Assembly (NCBI GenBank): GCA_031367435.1
Contig: JANLPV010000045.1
Span: forward strand, 30,470 to 94,469
Origin: WLMZ01 sp031367435
Lineage (GTDB): Bacteria; Actinomycetota; Acidimicrobiia; Acidimicrobiales; Ilumatobacteraceae
Direction of reading: 5' to 3'
DNA: 64,000 bases
Shown here: one piece after another, positions 17,964-26,781 of the stretch
Position numbering within the stretch: position 1 is the first letter of the stretch
How the letters are laid out: each line of letters opens with the position of its first letter
Made by a program: the position numbers and the translations under genes
The notes under the pieces: model-generated
Seen by the model: only the letters and a program-made list of their open reading frames with translations
Told to the model about the DNA's origin: nothing
The model's database searches: none

Positions 17964-19454
17964 ATGACGACCATCACATTTCGGCGGTCAGTCGCGGCAA
18001 GTGTGTTGCTAACGGTTCTGCTACATCTGCGGTTCTTCTTCACACCACTCACCTCTGACGAAGGCGGCTATCTCGCCATCGCACGAGCGTGGGGTCACGG
18101 CCGGGATTTGTATCGACAGGTGTGGATCGACCGACCGCAAGGCCTCCTCATGTTGTTCCGCGTGTGGGACAACATTGCGGGCGGTAGCACGACGTCGGTT
18201 CGAATCATGGCGACGGTATTCGCTATCGTAGCCGTCGTCGCTGGGGCCTTCATCGCCGATGCGCTGGGGTCACCGCGCGCTGGCGCGATGGCGGCAGCGT
18301 TCGTAGCCATCGTCTCATCGGCACCGGTGCTCGAGGGCTTCATCGCCAATGGCGAACTCCTCAGCGGAGCCCTGTCGACTGCTGGCCTCGCGGTGGCCTG
18401 CCTCGTTCTTGCCGGTCGCTGCAATCTCAAGTGGATGTTTGTGTCGGGGCTACTCGCCGGCTGTTCGATGTCCATAAAGCAGTCAGGCTTTGACGGCTTG
18501 ATCGCAATCTTTGTGTGGTTGATTCTCGCGCTGGTGGTCGGGTGGCGCGAGCGTCGGTATGTGCTACGCGCTCTCAGCTTGTTGGTCGGCGGACTCGCGA
18601 CGGTGATGGCGCTACTGGTGGCGCACGGCGCGTTGACGGGATGGCACGACTGGTGGTTCGCCGTCGCGGGCTATCGACTCGATTCGCGTAGCGCACTCGT
18701 TGGTGCCGATTGGGGTCGTCTGTTCTCGACAGCGGGTGTTGCTGCACCAATACTGCTGCCCTTGCTGATCGGCAGCGTCGCCTGCGGTGTCGCCCTGTAC
18801 GTGGCACCCACACGACGAGTGCGGCCCGAACACGCCATCTTGTTGATCTGGCTACTTGCCGCGACCGCAGCGTTTGCTTCAGGTGGACAATTCCATCGCC
18901 ACTACTGGATCACGCTCACCTTCCCGCTCGCGGTCATCGCCGCGATGCTCGTTGCGAGCGTTCATGTGCTCTGGATCCGATCGGCTCTGGCTTGGGTGGT
19001 GATCTTTCCTTCCCTCGTCAGCGCGGCCGTCATTATTGGGTTGCCCCGCGATCAGGTGCCGGTGCGAGCCAGCGCCGATCCGCGTTCGATCATCGACGAG
19101 GACATGGCGAAATGGTTCCTATCGAACCGCACGAACGCAAAGTGGTTTCAAGTGAATCAGCCACGACCCGCAACGATGTATGTCTACTGTGCAAGCGCCG
19201 CGTTCTACGGCAACGCGCTTGAGGATCCGCCCTATCCGTACCTGTGGTTCGACGGGGTTCGTCAGGTCCCTGGCGCGCGCGAAGCCCTCGGCGCGATGCT
19301 GGCGTCGCAACGAGAGAGACCCACGTTCGTCGCGATGTATCAAACGCCAGCGGGATGTGACCCATCAGGTGTGAGCGAGAAGGCACTGTCCCACTTCTAT
19401 CGCCCACTCACCTCGGTGCGCGGCATACAAATTCTCGTGCGCAACGATCACTAG
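17964..19454 (+). CDS. GT-C fold membrane glycosyltransferase (ArnT/PMT-like)
   Basis: 496 aa with ten or more hydrophobic helices. The first periplasmic loop contains TSDEGGYLAIARAWGHG (about 30-46), matching the acidic DE-type motif of GT39/GT83-like enzymes that use polyprenyl-phosphate sugars, followed by DRPQGLLMLFR. The C-terminal quarter is a soluble extracytoplasmic domain. It probably transfers a sugar to a lipid or cell-wall acceptor. A second GT-C gene lies at 48174-49496. Confidence 0.75.
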   Translation: MTTITFRRSVAASVLLTVLLHLRFFFTPLTSDEGGYLAIARAWGHGRDLYRQVWIDRPQGLLMLFRVWDNIAGGSTTSVRIMATVFAIVAVVAGAFIADALGSPRAGAMAAAFVAIVSSAPVLEGFIANGELLSGALSTAGLAVACLVLAGRCNLKWMFVSGLLAGCSMSIKQSGFDGLIAIFVWLILALVVGWRERRYVLRALSLLVGGLATVMALLVAHGALTGWHDWWFAVAGYRLDSRSALVGADWGRLFSTAGVAAPILLPLLIGSVACGVALYVAPTRRVRPEHAILLIWLLAATAAFASGGQFHRHYWITLTFPLAVIAAMLVASVHVLWIRSALAWVVIFPSLVSAAVIIGLPRDQVPVRASADPRSIIDEDMAKWFLSNRTNAKWFQVNQPRPATMYVYCASAAFYGNALEDPPYPYLWFDGVRQVPGAREALGAMLASQRERPTFVAMYQTPAGCDPSGVSEKALSHFYRPLTSVRGIQILVRNDH

Positions 19455-19531
19455 CCCTCCGCCAGCACGCCAGCACGCCCGCCCGCACCCCCGGCACGAC
19501 CCCCGCACAATGGGTGCGCCGCCCCAAACAG

Positions 19532-19574
19532 TGGGCGCGATCCCGGCCACACGCTGGCTCACATCTCGCCCATT
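19532..19574. repeat. Dispersed palindromic repeat, copy A
   Basis: Starts TGGGCGCGATCCCGGCC, ends GGCTCACATCTCGCCCA; the ends are imperfect inverted repeats (TGGGCGCGAT against ATCTCGCCCA). Lies in the gap between the GT-C gene and hutI, with copy B directly after it, and may act as a bidirectional terminator or REP-like element. Confidence 0.75.
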
Positions 19575-19591
19575 CAGCGCCAATCCGGTTC

Positions 19592-19645
19592 AATGGGCGC
19601 GATCCCGGCCACACGCTTGAAATCAACGGCTCACATCTCGCCCAT
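19592..19645. repeat. Dispersed palindromic repeat, copy B
   Basis: AATGGGCGCGAT at the left end and ATCTCGCCCATT at the right end pair in 11 of 12 positions. The first 24 bases and the last 19 are nearly the same as copy A; an 11-bp difference lies in the middle (TTGAAATCAAC). A third, inverted-half copy lies at 27978-28037. Confidence 0.8.
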
Positions 19646-19697
19646 TCATGCTGGGGACGTGACGTCGGGGGCGTGGGGGCGGGACGTGGGAGCGGGA

Positions 19698-20858
19698 TTA
19701 GACGACCTGGCCGGCCGCGATGGTGGTGTGAATCAGTGGAACGCCGGGACGATAAAACAGGTGCACATACGACGGAGCATCGAGCACGACAAGATCGGCC
19801 GAGCAACCAACCACGATCCGGCCGATATCGCTCCGGCGCAATGCGGCTGCTCCTCCGACGGTGGCGGCGAGCAGCGCCTCGTCGGGGGTCATCCCCATTT
19901 CGCGAACCGCAAGCGCGAGACAGAAACTCATCGATGTGGTGTTACTCGAACCTGGGTTGCAGTTTGTTGCAAGTGCAACCTTCACACCCGAGTCGAGCAG
20001 TCGACGCGCATCTGGGTACGGCTGTCGGGTGCAGAAGTCGGAGGCCGGCAGGAGGGTCGCCACGGTGTCGCTCTGAGCGAGCAAGGTGATGTCGTTGGCG
20101 CTGAGATGTGTGCAGTGGTCAGCCGATGCGCAACCCATCTCTACGGCAAGCGCGACCCCCGGCCCCTCGCCAAGCTGGTTCGCATGGATCTTGCCGAGGA
20201 GTCCCGCCGCCATGCCTGCCCGCAGCACCTCACGGCTCTGGTCCTCGTCAAAGGCGCCTTGTTCGCAGAACACATCAACGAAACGAGAATGGGGCGCGGC
20301 GGCCATCAGCATGTCGCCGCACACCAGAGCGACGTACTCGTCCGTGCGACCAACGAATTCGTGGGGAACCACGTGCGCGCCGAGAAACGTTGTATCTGAC
20401 GCAAACTCGCCCGCAAGCCGCAGCAAGCGCACTTCGGAGGAAGGGGTGAGTCCATAGCCGGACTTGATCTCGATGGTGGTCACGCCCGCACGGAATGCTT
20501 CGGCGCGTCGATCTGTCACAATGCGGCGAAGCTCAACGTCGCTCGCAGCTGCGGTAGCCCGAACCGTCTGGCGTATGCCACCTGCGGAATAACTGTCGCC
20601 CGCCATGCGCGCCACAAATTCATCCGATCGATCGCCGGCGAATACGAGATGCGAATGGCTATCGACGAAGCCTGGGATCACACAACGTCCTTGCGCGTCG
20701 ATTCGCCTGTCGGCAGTCTGTCCGCAGGCCCCGATGGAGATGATCGACGATCCCTCCATCACGACGCTCGCGTTGGCGATGATGCCGAGTGGACCCTCTC
20801 CCAGGGAGGTGTCGTTCGTGACAAGAACACCGATGTTGTCGATGACGGACGTGGTCAT
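19698..20858 (-). CDS. hutI: Imidazolonepropionase
   Basis: 386 aa. Metal ligands and motifs of the amidohydrolase fold: GFVDSHSHLVFAGDRSDEF (59-77), TTIEIKSGYGL (about 126-136), LGAHVVPHEF, GKIHANQLG (His), CASADHCTHL and ALATNCNPGSS (metal Asp replaced as in HutI: the DxxP motif read as NCNPG). HutI opens imidazolone-propionate to N-formimino-glutamate. Its ATG overlaps the hutF stop by 4 bp. It is the last gene of the hut operon; two palindromic repeats follow it. Confidence 0.95.
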   Translation of the reverse strand: MTTSVIDNIGVLVTNDTSLGEGPLGIIANASVVMEGSSIISIGACGQTADRRIDAQGRCVIPGFVDSHSHLVFAGDRSDEFVARMAGDSYSAGGIRQTVRATAAASDVELRRIVTDRRAEAFRAGVTTIEIKSGYGLTPSSEVRLLRLAGEFASDTTFLGAHVVPHEFVGRTDEYVALVCGDMLMAAAPHSRFVDVFCEQGAFDEDQSREVLRAGMAAGLLGKIHANQLGEGPGVALAVEMGCASADHCTHLSANDITLLAQSDTVATLLPASDFCTRQPYPDARRLLDSGVKVALATNCNPGSSNTTSMSFCLALAVREMGMTPDEALLAATVGGAAALRRSDIGRIVVGCSADLVVLDAPSYVHLFYRPGVPLIHTTIAAGQVV

Positions 20859-22210
20859 CTCGCGTCCTCGTACAGCGCGGAGATTGCCCGGCTGAGCTCG
20901 TCGGCAACGTCGATGCTTACATGGCGTCCGCCCCGAACAACTGTGTGACCGGCGACGATCACGTTGTGCACATCACTAGCTGTCGCACAAAAAACCACAG
21001 CGTCGACCAACGCGTCGGTCGGAGCTCCGGCAAGACGAACACTGTCTGTTGAGATCGTGGTGAGATCGGCGAGCGCGCCAACTTCGATGGCGCCGCCAAC
21101 ATGCCATCCGAGCGACCGGTAGCCATTCACGGTGCCCGCGGCAACGAGATCGTCGGCCGGATGCGTACCCCGCCGCATCGACAACAGTCGTTCATCGAGC
21201 TCGATGCCGCGCATCTCCTCGAACGGGTCGACAACGGCGTGTTGGTCACTGCCTATCGCAAGCTTCACCCCGGCCTCGCGTAGCCCGCGCGATGGTCCGA
21301 TTCCGTCGGCGAGATCTCGCTCGGTGCTTGGGCAGAAGCAGCACACGGATCCCGTCGCGGAATACAAAGTGATGTCGTCGTTGGTGAGGTGCGTTGCATG
21401 CACCGCGGTGAAGCGCGCGGACAGCGCACCCTGTTGGGCGAGCAGCTGCGTGGGCGAACAGCCGAATGCGGTCGCTATTTGTTCGTTCTCCGCGACCTGC
21501 TCGGAGACGTGCGCGTGTAGCGGCATGTCATGTTGAGCAGCGAAACGCGCGACGAGGGCTATCGATCCGGCATCGACGGCGCGGACCGAGTGAATGGCGG
21601 CACCGATTCGTACTGTGTCGCCTACGGAACGATCGGCCAACGACGATCGCAAGGCCGCAATGCGCGACATCCACGCCGCCGCTGATCCATCGGAGAAACG
21701 GCGTTGCTGCTCGGACACCGGTTGGCCGGTACCGCCCTGCAAGTAACAGGCGTCGAGCAGCGTTAATCGAATGCCAGCCTGGCGCGCCGCCTCGATGATT
21801 GCGTTGCCCATCGCGTTCGAATCGGCATACGGTTTGCCGTCGGCAGCGTGATGCACATAGTGAAACTCACCGACCGCCGTGTAGCCCGCCATCAACATCT
21901 CGGCAAAGACGGCCCGCGCGAGCGGCATGTAGTTCTCCGGCGTGAGCCGACCGGCCAGCGCGTACATCTGATCGCGCCACACCCAGAAGTCGCCGCGCCC
22001 CCGGTGCGTTCGTCCACGTAACGCACGATGAAAGGCGTGGCTGTGAGCATTTGCGAACCCGGGCGTGGTGACCCCATCGAGTTGCTCGGCATCTGGCGGA
22101 CACTCTGTAATGCGCTCGAGCTGGGCAATGAGCCCGTTGTCGATCGTGACAAGAACGCCGTCGGCGATGCCAGATGGCAACAACGCGTGCTGGCACCACA
22201 AACGTCTCAC
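20855..22210 (-). CDS. hutF: Formimidoylglutamate deiminase
   Basis: 451 aa. Start chosen as the GTG at 22210, preceded by GAGGAG at 6-bp spacing and 10 bp after the deformylase-like stop; a longer upstream frame would overlap that gene. GFANAHSHAFHRALRGRTHRGRGDFWVW is the HutF hallmark (metal HxH and substrate pocket); HAHVSEQVAENEQ, AVHATHLTNDD, CFCPSTERDLADG and IGSDQHAVVDPFEEMR complete the amidohydrolase fold. HutF converts N-formimino-L-glutamate to N-formyl-L-glutamate plus ammonia, so the pathway then needs a formylglutamate deformylase. Confidence 0.94.
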   Translation of the reverse strand: MRRLWCQHALLPSGIADGVLVTIDNGLIAQLERITECPPDAEQLDGVTTPGFANAHSHAFHRALRGRTHRGRGDFWVWRDQMYALAGRLTPENYMPLARAVFAEMLMAGYTAVGEFHYVHHAADGKPYADSNAMGNAIIEAARQAGIRLTLLDACYLQGGTGQPVSEQQRRFSDGSAAAWMSRIAALRSSLADRSVGDTVRIGAAIHSVRAVDAGSIALVARFAAQHDMPLHAHVSEQVAENEQIATAFGCSPTQLLAQQGALSARFTAVHATHLTNDDITLYSATGSVCCFCPSTERDLADGIGPSRGLREAGVKLAIGSDQHAVVDPFEEMRGIELDERLLSMRRGTHPADDLVAAGTVNGYRSLGWHVGGAIEVGALADLTTISTDSVRLAGAPTDALVDAVVFCATASDVHNVIVAGHTVVRGGRHVSIDVADELSRAISALYEDAR

Positions 22211-22220
22211 CGTCAACTCC

Positions 22221-22793
22221 TCAGCTACCAACACGATCGACAAACGCAGTGATGCGTTCGATAAACGCGGCTCGATGAAAGCGTTCGAACTGCTCCCATG
22301 TACTGAAGGTAGTGGGGTCGGTGACGCGGTCGACGAAGAGCACACCGTCGAGGTGATCACATTCGTGCTGAAAGGTACCCGCGGTGAGCCCTCGTTTGAT
22401 TTCGTCGTGAGGTCTGCCCTCGCGATCGAGATAACGCACCCGCACTGATACGTGTCGACTGACCTCACCGCGCAAGTTCGGCACGCTGAGACAACCTTCG
22501 TTGACGTCGAACCGTTCGTCATCAATCGGCTCGATGACTGGGTTGATGACCACGGTGAGCGGGATGTTTGGTTTGTACGGATAGCGCGGGTTGTTGTTCA
22601 CCTCGATAACGGTCACTCGCAACGCCTCACCAACCTGATTGGCCGCAATGCCTGCGCCGTTCGCGCTATGCATCGTGTCGATGAGATCGTCGATCAACTG
22701 TTGAACATCAGCAGTGGCAAGTTCATCGAGCGACACCTCGCGAGCACGCTCACGCAGAATCGGATGACCGATCGTGACGATGTCGCGAATCAT
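22221..22793 (-). CDS. Peptide-deformylase family protein inside the hut operon
   Basis: 190 aa. All three PDF motifs are intact: GAGIAANQVG (motif 1, 47-56), EGCLSVPNLRGEVSRH (motif 2, metal Cys) and QHECDHLDGVLF (motif 3, metal HExxH). The start ATG overlaps the hutU stop by 4 bp (ATGA), and its stop is 10 bp before hutF. PDF normally removes the formyl group of N-terminal formyl-methionine; here it fills the position where an N-formylglutamate deformylase (HutG) would be expected, and no HutG is visible. Formylglutamate is also an N-formyl amino acid. Role in histidine catabolism is inference; a housekeeping PDF placed here by chance is the alternative. Confidence 0.88.
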   Translation of the reverse strand: MIRDIVTIGHPILRERAREVSLDELATADVQQLIDDLIDTMHSANGAGIAANQVGEALRVTVIEVNNNPRYPYKPNIPLTVVINPVIEPIDDERFDVNEGCLSVPNLRGEVSRHVSVRVRYLDREGRPHDEIKRGLTAGTFQHECDHLDGVLFVDRVTDPTTFSTWEQFERFHRAAFIERITAFVDRVGS

Positions 22794-24445
22794 TGCGCAG
22801 CCATGGGGATGACAACACCTCGTTCGGCAGCGACACGCTGCGCCAACTCGTATCCAGCGTCGGCATGGCGGATAACACCCATGCCCGGGTCGTTGGTCAA
22901 CACCCGCTCAAGCTTTTCCGCGGCGAGCGCGGTGCCATCCGCGACCGACACCTGACCTGCATGGATCGATCGACCGATGCCAACGCCGCCGCCGTGGTGA
23001 ATGCTCACCCACGATGCCCCTGATGCGGTGTTCACGAGTGCGTTGAGTAGGGGCCAATCGGCAATTGCATCGGAGCCGTCAGCCATCGCCTCAGTTTCGC
23101 GATAGGGCGAAGCGACAGAGCCGGAATCGAGGTGATCGCGGCCGATCACGATTGGCGCTTTCAATTCGCCACGACGAACCATCTCGTTGAAACGCAGCCC
23201 CAGGCGGTGGCGCTCGCCATAGCCGAGCCAACAGATTCGGGCAGGTAAACCTTGGAAGGCGACGCGTTCGCCAGCGAGGTGAATCCATTTGTGCAGATCT
23301 TCGTTGTCGGGAAATTCCTCGAGCACGGCTTTGTCCGTCGCGGCGATATCGCCAGGGTCACCGGAGAGCGCCACCCAACGGAACGGCCCGAGACCTTCGC
23401 AGAACAACGGACGAATGTACGCGGGGAGAAAGCCCGGGTACTCGAAGGCTCGCTCATAGCCGCCAAGCGCAGCCTCAGCACGCAGGCTGTTGCCGTAGTC
23501 GAAGACCTCAGCGCCACCATCTTTGAACCCCACCATCGCCTCGCAGTGACGCGCCATGGATTCACGCGACCGACGGATGTAGGTGTCTGGCGCTTCGAGC
23601 CGCAACTGCTCAGCGGCGACCATTGACATATCGGCGGGCACATAGCTGAGCGGATCATGCGCGCTCGTCTGATCGGTGACGATGTCGGCCGGGAACCCAT
23701 CGGCCAGCAGCCGAGCAAAGAGTTCGGCAGCGTTGCCCACCAGCCCGATCGAGACAGCGCGACGCTGCGCCTTAGCGGCGAGGCAACGCTGAATGGCATC
23801 GGCGTACGAATCAGCGACCTCATCGAGATAGCGCGTCTCGATGCGACGCTGAACGCTGTGCGGATCGATGTCGATACACAACGACACGCCACCGTTGAGT
23901 GTGACCGCCAGGGGTTGTGCGCCACCCATGCCACCGAGCCCGGCCGTCAGAGTGATGGTCCCCGCGAGGGTGCCACCAAAGAGCTTGCGCGCAATCGCAC
24001 CAAAGCATTCGTATGTACCTTGGAGGATTCCCTGCGTGCCGATGTAGATCCACGAACCCGCCGTCATCTGCCCGTACATCGTGAGACCCTGGTGTTCGAG
24101 GCGGCGAAATTCGTCCCAATTGGCCCAATCGGGAACCAGGTTTGAGTTCGCGATCAGTACCCGTGGCGCCCATTCGTGCGTGCGCATCACGCCCACTGGC
24201 TTGCCGCTTTGCACCAACATCGTCTCATCGTCTTTGAGCGTGGTGAGGGTACGGCAGATGGCGTCGAACGCATCCCACGAACGTGCGGCACGACCGGTGC
24301 CGCCGTAGACAACGAGGTCATCGGGTCGCTCAGCTACGTCGGGATCGAGGTTGTTGCAGAGCATGCGCAGCGCGGCCTCCTGCGGCCAACTCCGGCACGA
24401 CAGGGTAGATCCGCGGGCGGCACGAACTTCGCGAGGGCCTGACAT
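22790..24445 (-). CDS. hutU: Urocanate hydratase
   Basis: 551 aa. Signature stretches: YGGTGRAARSWDAFDAI (47-63), HTH-free NAD pocket GLGGMGGAQPLAVTLNGG (about 169-186), ADGFPADIVTDQTSAHDPLSY, FDYGNSLRAEA and GLPARICWLGYGERHRLG with the active-site Cys. HutU uses tightly bound NAD+ to hydrate urocanate to imidazolone-propionate. It lies 27 bp after hutH and is coupled to the deformylase-like gene by a 4-bp overlap. Confidence 0.96.
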   Translation of the reverse strand: MSGPREVRAARGSTLSCRSWPQEAALRMLCNNLDPDVAERPDDLVVYGGTGRAARSWDAFDAICRTLTTLKDDETMLVQSGKPVGVMRTHEWAPRVLIANSNLVPDWANWDEFRRLEHQGLTMYGQMTAGSWIYIGTQGILQGTYECFGAIARKLFGGTLAGTITLTAGLGGMGGAQPLAVTLNGGVSLCIDIDPHSVQRRIETRYLDEVADSYADAIQRCLAAKAQRRAVSIGLVGNAAELFARLLADGFPADIVTDQTSAHDPLSYVPADMSMVAAEQLRLEAPDTYIRRSRESMARHCEAMVGFKDGGAEVFDYGNSLRAEAALGGYERAFEYPGFLPAYIRPLFCEGLGPFRWVALSGDPGDIAATDKAVLEEFPDNEDLHKWIHLAGERVAFQGLPARICWLGYGERHRLGLRFNEMVRRGELKAPIVIGRDHLDSGSVASPYRETEAMADGSDAIADWPLLNALVNTASGASWVSIHHGGGVGIGRSIHAGQVSVADGTALAAEKLERVLTNDPGMGVIRHADAGYELAQRVAAERGVVIPMAAQ

Positions 24446-24472
24446 GTGACGATGTCCTTTCGTTCTGCGGAT

Positions 24473-26020
24473 TCAGTCGAGCGGCCCGACAACGTCGGCA
24501 ACCGCGTTGGTGATACGAGGCGAGTTGACGAGTTGTTCGACCACGCCGAGTTCGGGTGCGAGCCATCGATCTGGACCCGGTCCCTGTACGTGTTCGCGAA
24601 TGAGGCGCAGCACAGCATTGGTGGCCGGTGATGGTTGCAGAGGCTGGCGAAGATCGAGAGCGCGTGCCGCGACACTGAGCTCAACAGCAAGAATTCTCGC
24701 AAGGTTCGAAACAGCAAGACGCAGCTTGCGCGCTGCACTCCAACCCATCGAGACGTGGTCCTCCTGCATTGCGCTCGTCGCCATTGTGTCCACACTCGCC
24801 GGCACCGCGTGACGTCGGTTCTCCGACACCATTGCGGCCTGCGTGTAGTGCGCGATCATCATCCCCGAATTCACCCCAGCGTCGGGTGCGAGAAATGGTG
24901 GCAGGCCCGACGATCTCGCCGGATCGAGCATGCGGTCGGTGCGCCGCTCAGAGAGCGCGCCGACATCGGCAACCGCTACAGCGAGGAAATCGAGTACGTA
25001 TCCGACAGGAGCCCCATGGAAGTTTCCGCACGACTCCACGCGACCATCGGGCAGGATCATTGGATTATCGATCGCTGCGCCGAGTTCACGATCGGCGATG
25101 GTTTCGGCATAGCCGATTGTGTCGCGGCCTGCACCGTGCACCTGAGGCGTGCAACGCAACGAATACGCGTCCTGCACGCGAGCATCACCATGCCGGTGAC
25201 TGGCAACGATGGAAGAGTCAGCAAGCAAACGACGAAGGTTCGATGCGCTCACGGCTTGACCCAACTGCGGACGAAGGGCCTGGAGATCGGCAGCGAACGC
25301 ACGGTCGGTACCGAGCAGTGCCTCCACCGACATCGCCGCGGCGATATCGGCCACCTTGTACAACTCGCGTAGGTCGTGCAACGCCAGACACAACATGGCG
25401 AGCATGCCATCGGTGCCGTTGATGAGCGCAAGCCCTTCCTTCTCGCGAAGCACCATGGGCTGCAGGCCAGCTGCGGCCAACGCCTGCGCCCCGGTGAGTA
25501 GCTCGCCTGATGCATCACGCGCCGCGCCTTCGCCAACGAGCACCATCGCGACGTGGGCCAGTGGCGCGAGGTCGCCGCTCGCACCAAGCGAACCAAACTC
25601 GTGCACGACCGGCGTGATCCCCGCGTTGAGCATCGCCAACAAACCCTCGGCCAGATCCGGGCGAGTACCGGAGTACCCAAGCGCAAGGCTGCGGGCGCGG
25701 AGCAACATCAGCGCACGGATCACTTCTCGCTCGATCTCGGGGCCCATGCCAGCGGCGTGCGAACGCAAGAGCGCGAGCTGCAACTCGGCGGTACGAGTGG
25801 GTGGGATCACCACGCTCGCAAGCGAACCGAAACCTGTTGTGACTCCGTACACCACCACGTCGGCATGCACGAAACCCTCAACTACGGCGGCGGAGCGGAG
25901 CATGGCTTCGCGTGCCTTCGCGCCGAGCTCGGCCCGGATTGCACGCCGGGCCACTGCGACGACATCGTCGCGTGAGACACCATGCGATGACAGCTCGACG
26001 GGTTCGTTGTAGTCTTTCAC
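24473..26020 (-). CDS. hutH: Histidine ammonia-lyase
   Basis: 515 aa if the GTG at 26020 is used, the usual family length; a GTG at 26053 would give 526 aa but would run into the operator-like inverted repeat at 26025-26048. GSLGASGDLAPLAHVAM contains the Ala-Ser-Gly that cyclises to the MIO cofactor; YGVTTGFGSLA, QDAYSLRCTPQVHGA, DNPMILPDGRVESCGNFHG and SAMQEDHVSMGWSAARKL are standard HutH blocks. It removes ammonia from L-histidine to give urocanate, the first step of the pathway, and is first in the operon. Confidence 0.95.
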   Translation of the reverse strand: MKDYNEPVELSSHGVSRDDVVAVARRAIRAELGAKAREAMLRSAAVVEGFVHADVVVYGVTTGFGSLASVVIPPTRTAELQLALLRSHAAGMGPEIEREVIRALMLLRARSLALGYSGTRPDLAEGLLAMLNAGITPVVHEFGSLGASGDLAPLAHVAMVLVGEGAARDASGELLTGAQALAAAGLQPMVLREKEGLALINGTDGMLAMLCLALHDLRELYKVADIAAAMSVEALLGTDRAFAADLQALRPQLGQAVSASNLRRLLADSSIVASHRHGDARVQDAYSLRCTPQVHGAGRDTIGYAETIADRELGAAIDNPMILPDGRVESCGNFHGAPVGYVLDFLAVAVADVGALSERRTDRMLDPARSSGLPPFLAPDAGVNSGMMIAHYTQAAMVSENRRHAVPASVDTMATSAMQEDHVSMGWSAARKLRLAVSNLARILAVELSVAARALDLRQPLQPSPATNAVLRLIREHVQGPGPDRWLAPELGVVEQLVNSPRITNAVADVVGPLD

Positions 26021-26024
26021 TGTG

Positions 26025-26048
26025 TGCAATCTACTACCACTAGATGCA
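26025..26048. promoter_or_regulatory. Operator-like inverted repeat between hutH and iclR-type gene
   Basis: TGCAATCTA-CTACCAC-TAGATGCA: arms pair apart from one inserted A in the left arm. It lies directly upstream of the hutH start (26020) and 36 bp before the IclR-type ATG (26084), in the divergent promoter region. It is a good candidate site for the adjacent regulator. Confidence 0.55.
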
Positions 26049-26083
26049 ACCACAAGTCATTCTCTGCGGACGGCGCTGTAGCC

Positions 26084-26767
26084 ATGGCGGCTGGCCATGT
26101 CGACGACTCTGTGCGAAACCGACCACGCTCGTCGGATCGTGTGTTGCAGCTGCTGTGCGTTGTTGGTGGAGCCGCGCATGGCCTCAGTCTCACCGAGGCC
26201 GCGACGCGCGTTGGTCTTGTGCCGAGCACCGCGCTGCGCCAGCTTCGCTCGCTCGAGGCCTCGGGCCTGCTCATTCGCAGCGACCTCGACCAGCTGTACC
26301 GACCGGGACCCGCATTGGTCAAACTCTCGCGCACCGTGTTCGCCGGTCACTCGCTGGCTGGTGCGGCCCAACCCTTTCTCGAATCGCTTGCGCGAGCCAC
26401 CGGCGAATCGGCATACCTCGCGATCGGCGAGGCGGGAGGCAAGGCCGTGTACGTCGCAACAGCGCCTGGCGAACACGCACTGCGGCACAACGGTTGGCTC
26501 GGCAGGGCATTTCATAGTGCTGGCACCGCCGCAGGGGCCGCGCTGCGCGGTCGCACCGATAGCGATGGTGCGGTGGCTCGGGTCGGCAAACTTGAACCCG
26601 GTATCACCGCAGTCGGCGCGTCGGTGCGAGCGCCAAGCGGCGTCGTCGCGGCGATCAACGTTGTTGGCCCCAGCTTTCGCCTTGAGGGCCGCCAACTCGA
26701 AGGCATCCGACGCGCCGTCGTCGCAGCCGCAGCGCAGCTGTCAGAGACGCTCGGGCAATCCGACTGA
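26084..26767 (+). CDS. IclR-family regulator, likely of the hut operon
   Basis: 227 aa from the ATG at 26084; a GTG at 26024 in frame would add 20 residues but overlap the inverted repeat. The N-terminal winged helix is seen at DRVLQLLCVVGGAAHGLSLTEAATRVGLVPSTALRQLRSLEASGL, then an IclR effector domain (YRPGPALVKL, LESLARATGESAYLAIGEAGG, GWLGRAFHSAGTAAGAALRG, GVVAAINVVGPSFRL). Divergent position next to hutH suggests it controls histidine use, with urocanate as the usual hut effector; that is by analogy. Confidence 0.85.
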   Translation: MAAGHVDDSVRNRPRSSDRVLQLLCVVGGAAHGLSLTEAATRVGLVPSTALRQLRSLEASGLLIRSDLDQLYRPGPALVKLSRTVFAGHSLAGAAQPFLESLARATGESAYLAIGEAGGKAVYVATAPGEHALRHNGWLGRAFHSAGTAAGAALRGRTDSDGAVARVGKLEPGITAVGASVRAPSGVVAAINVVGPSFRLEGRQLEGIRRAVVAAAAQLSETLGQSD

Positions 26768-26781
26768 CAACATCGAACTCG

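Noticed and set aside
22211..22525. N-terminal extension of HutF
   Set aside because: It overlaps the deformylase-like gene completely; GTG at 22210 with GAGGAG upstream gives a normal HutF.
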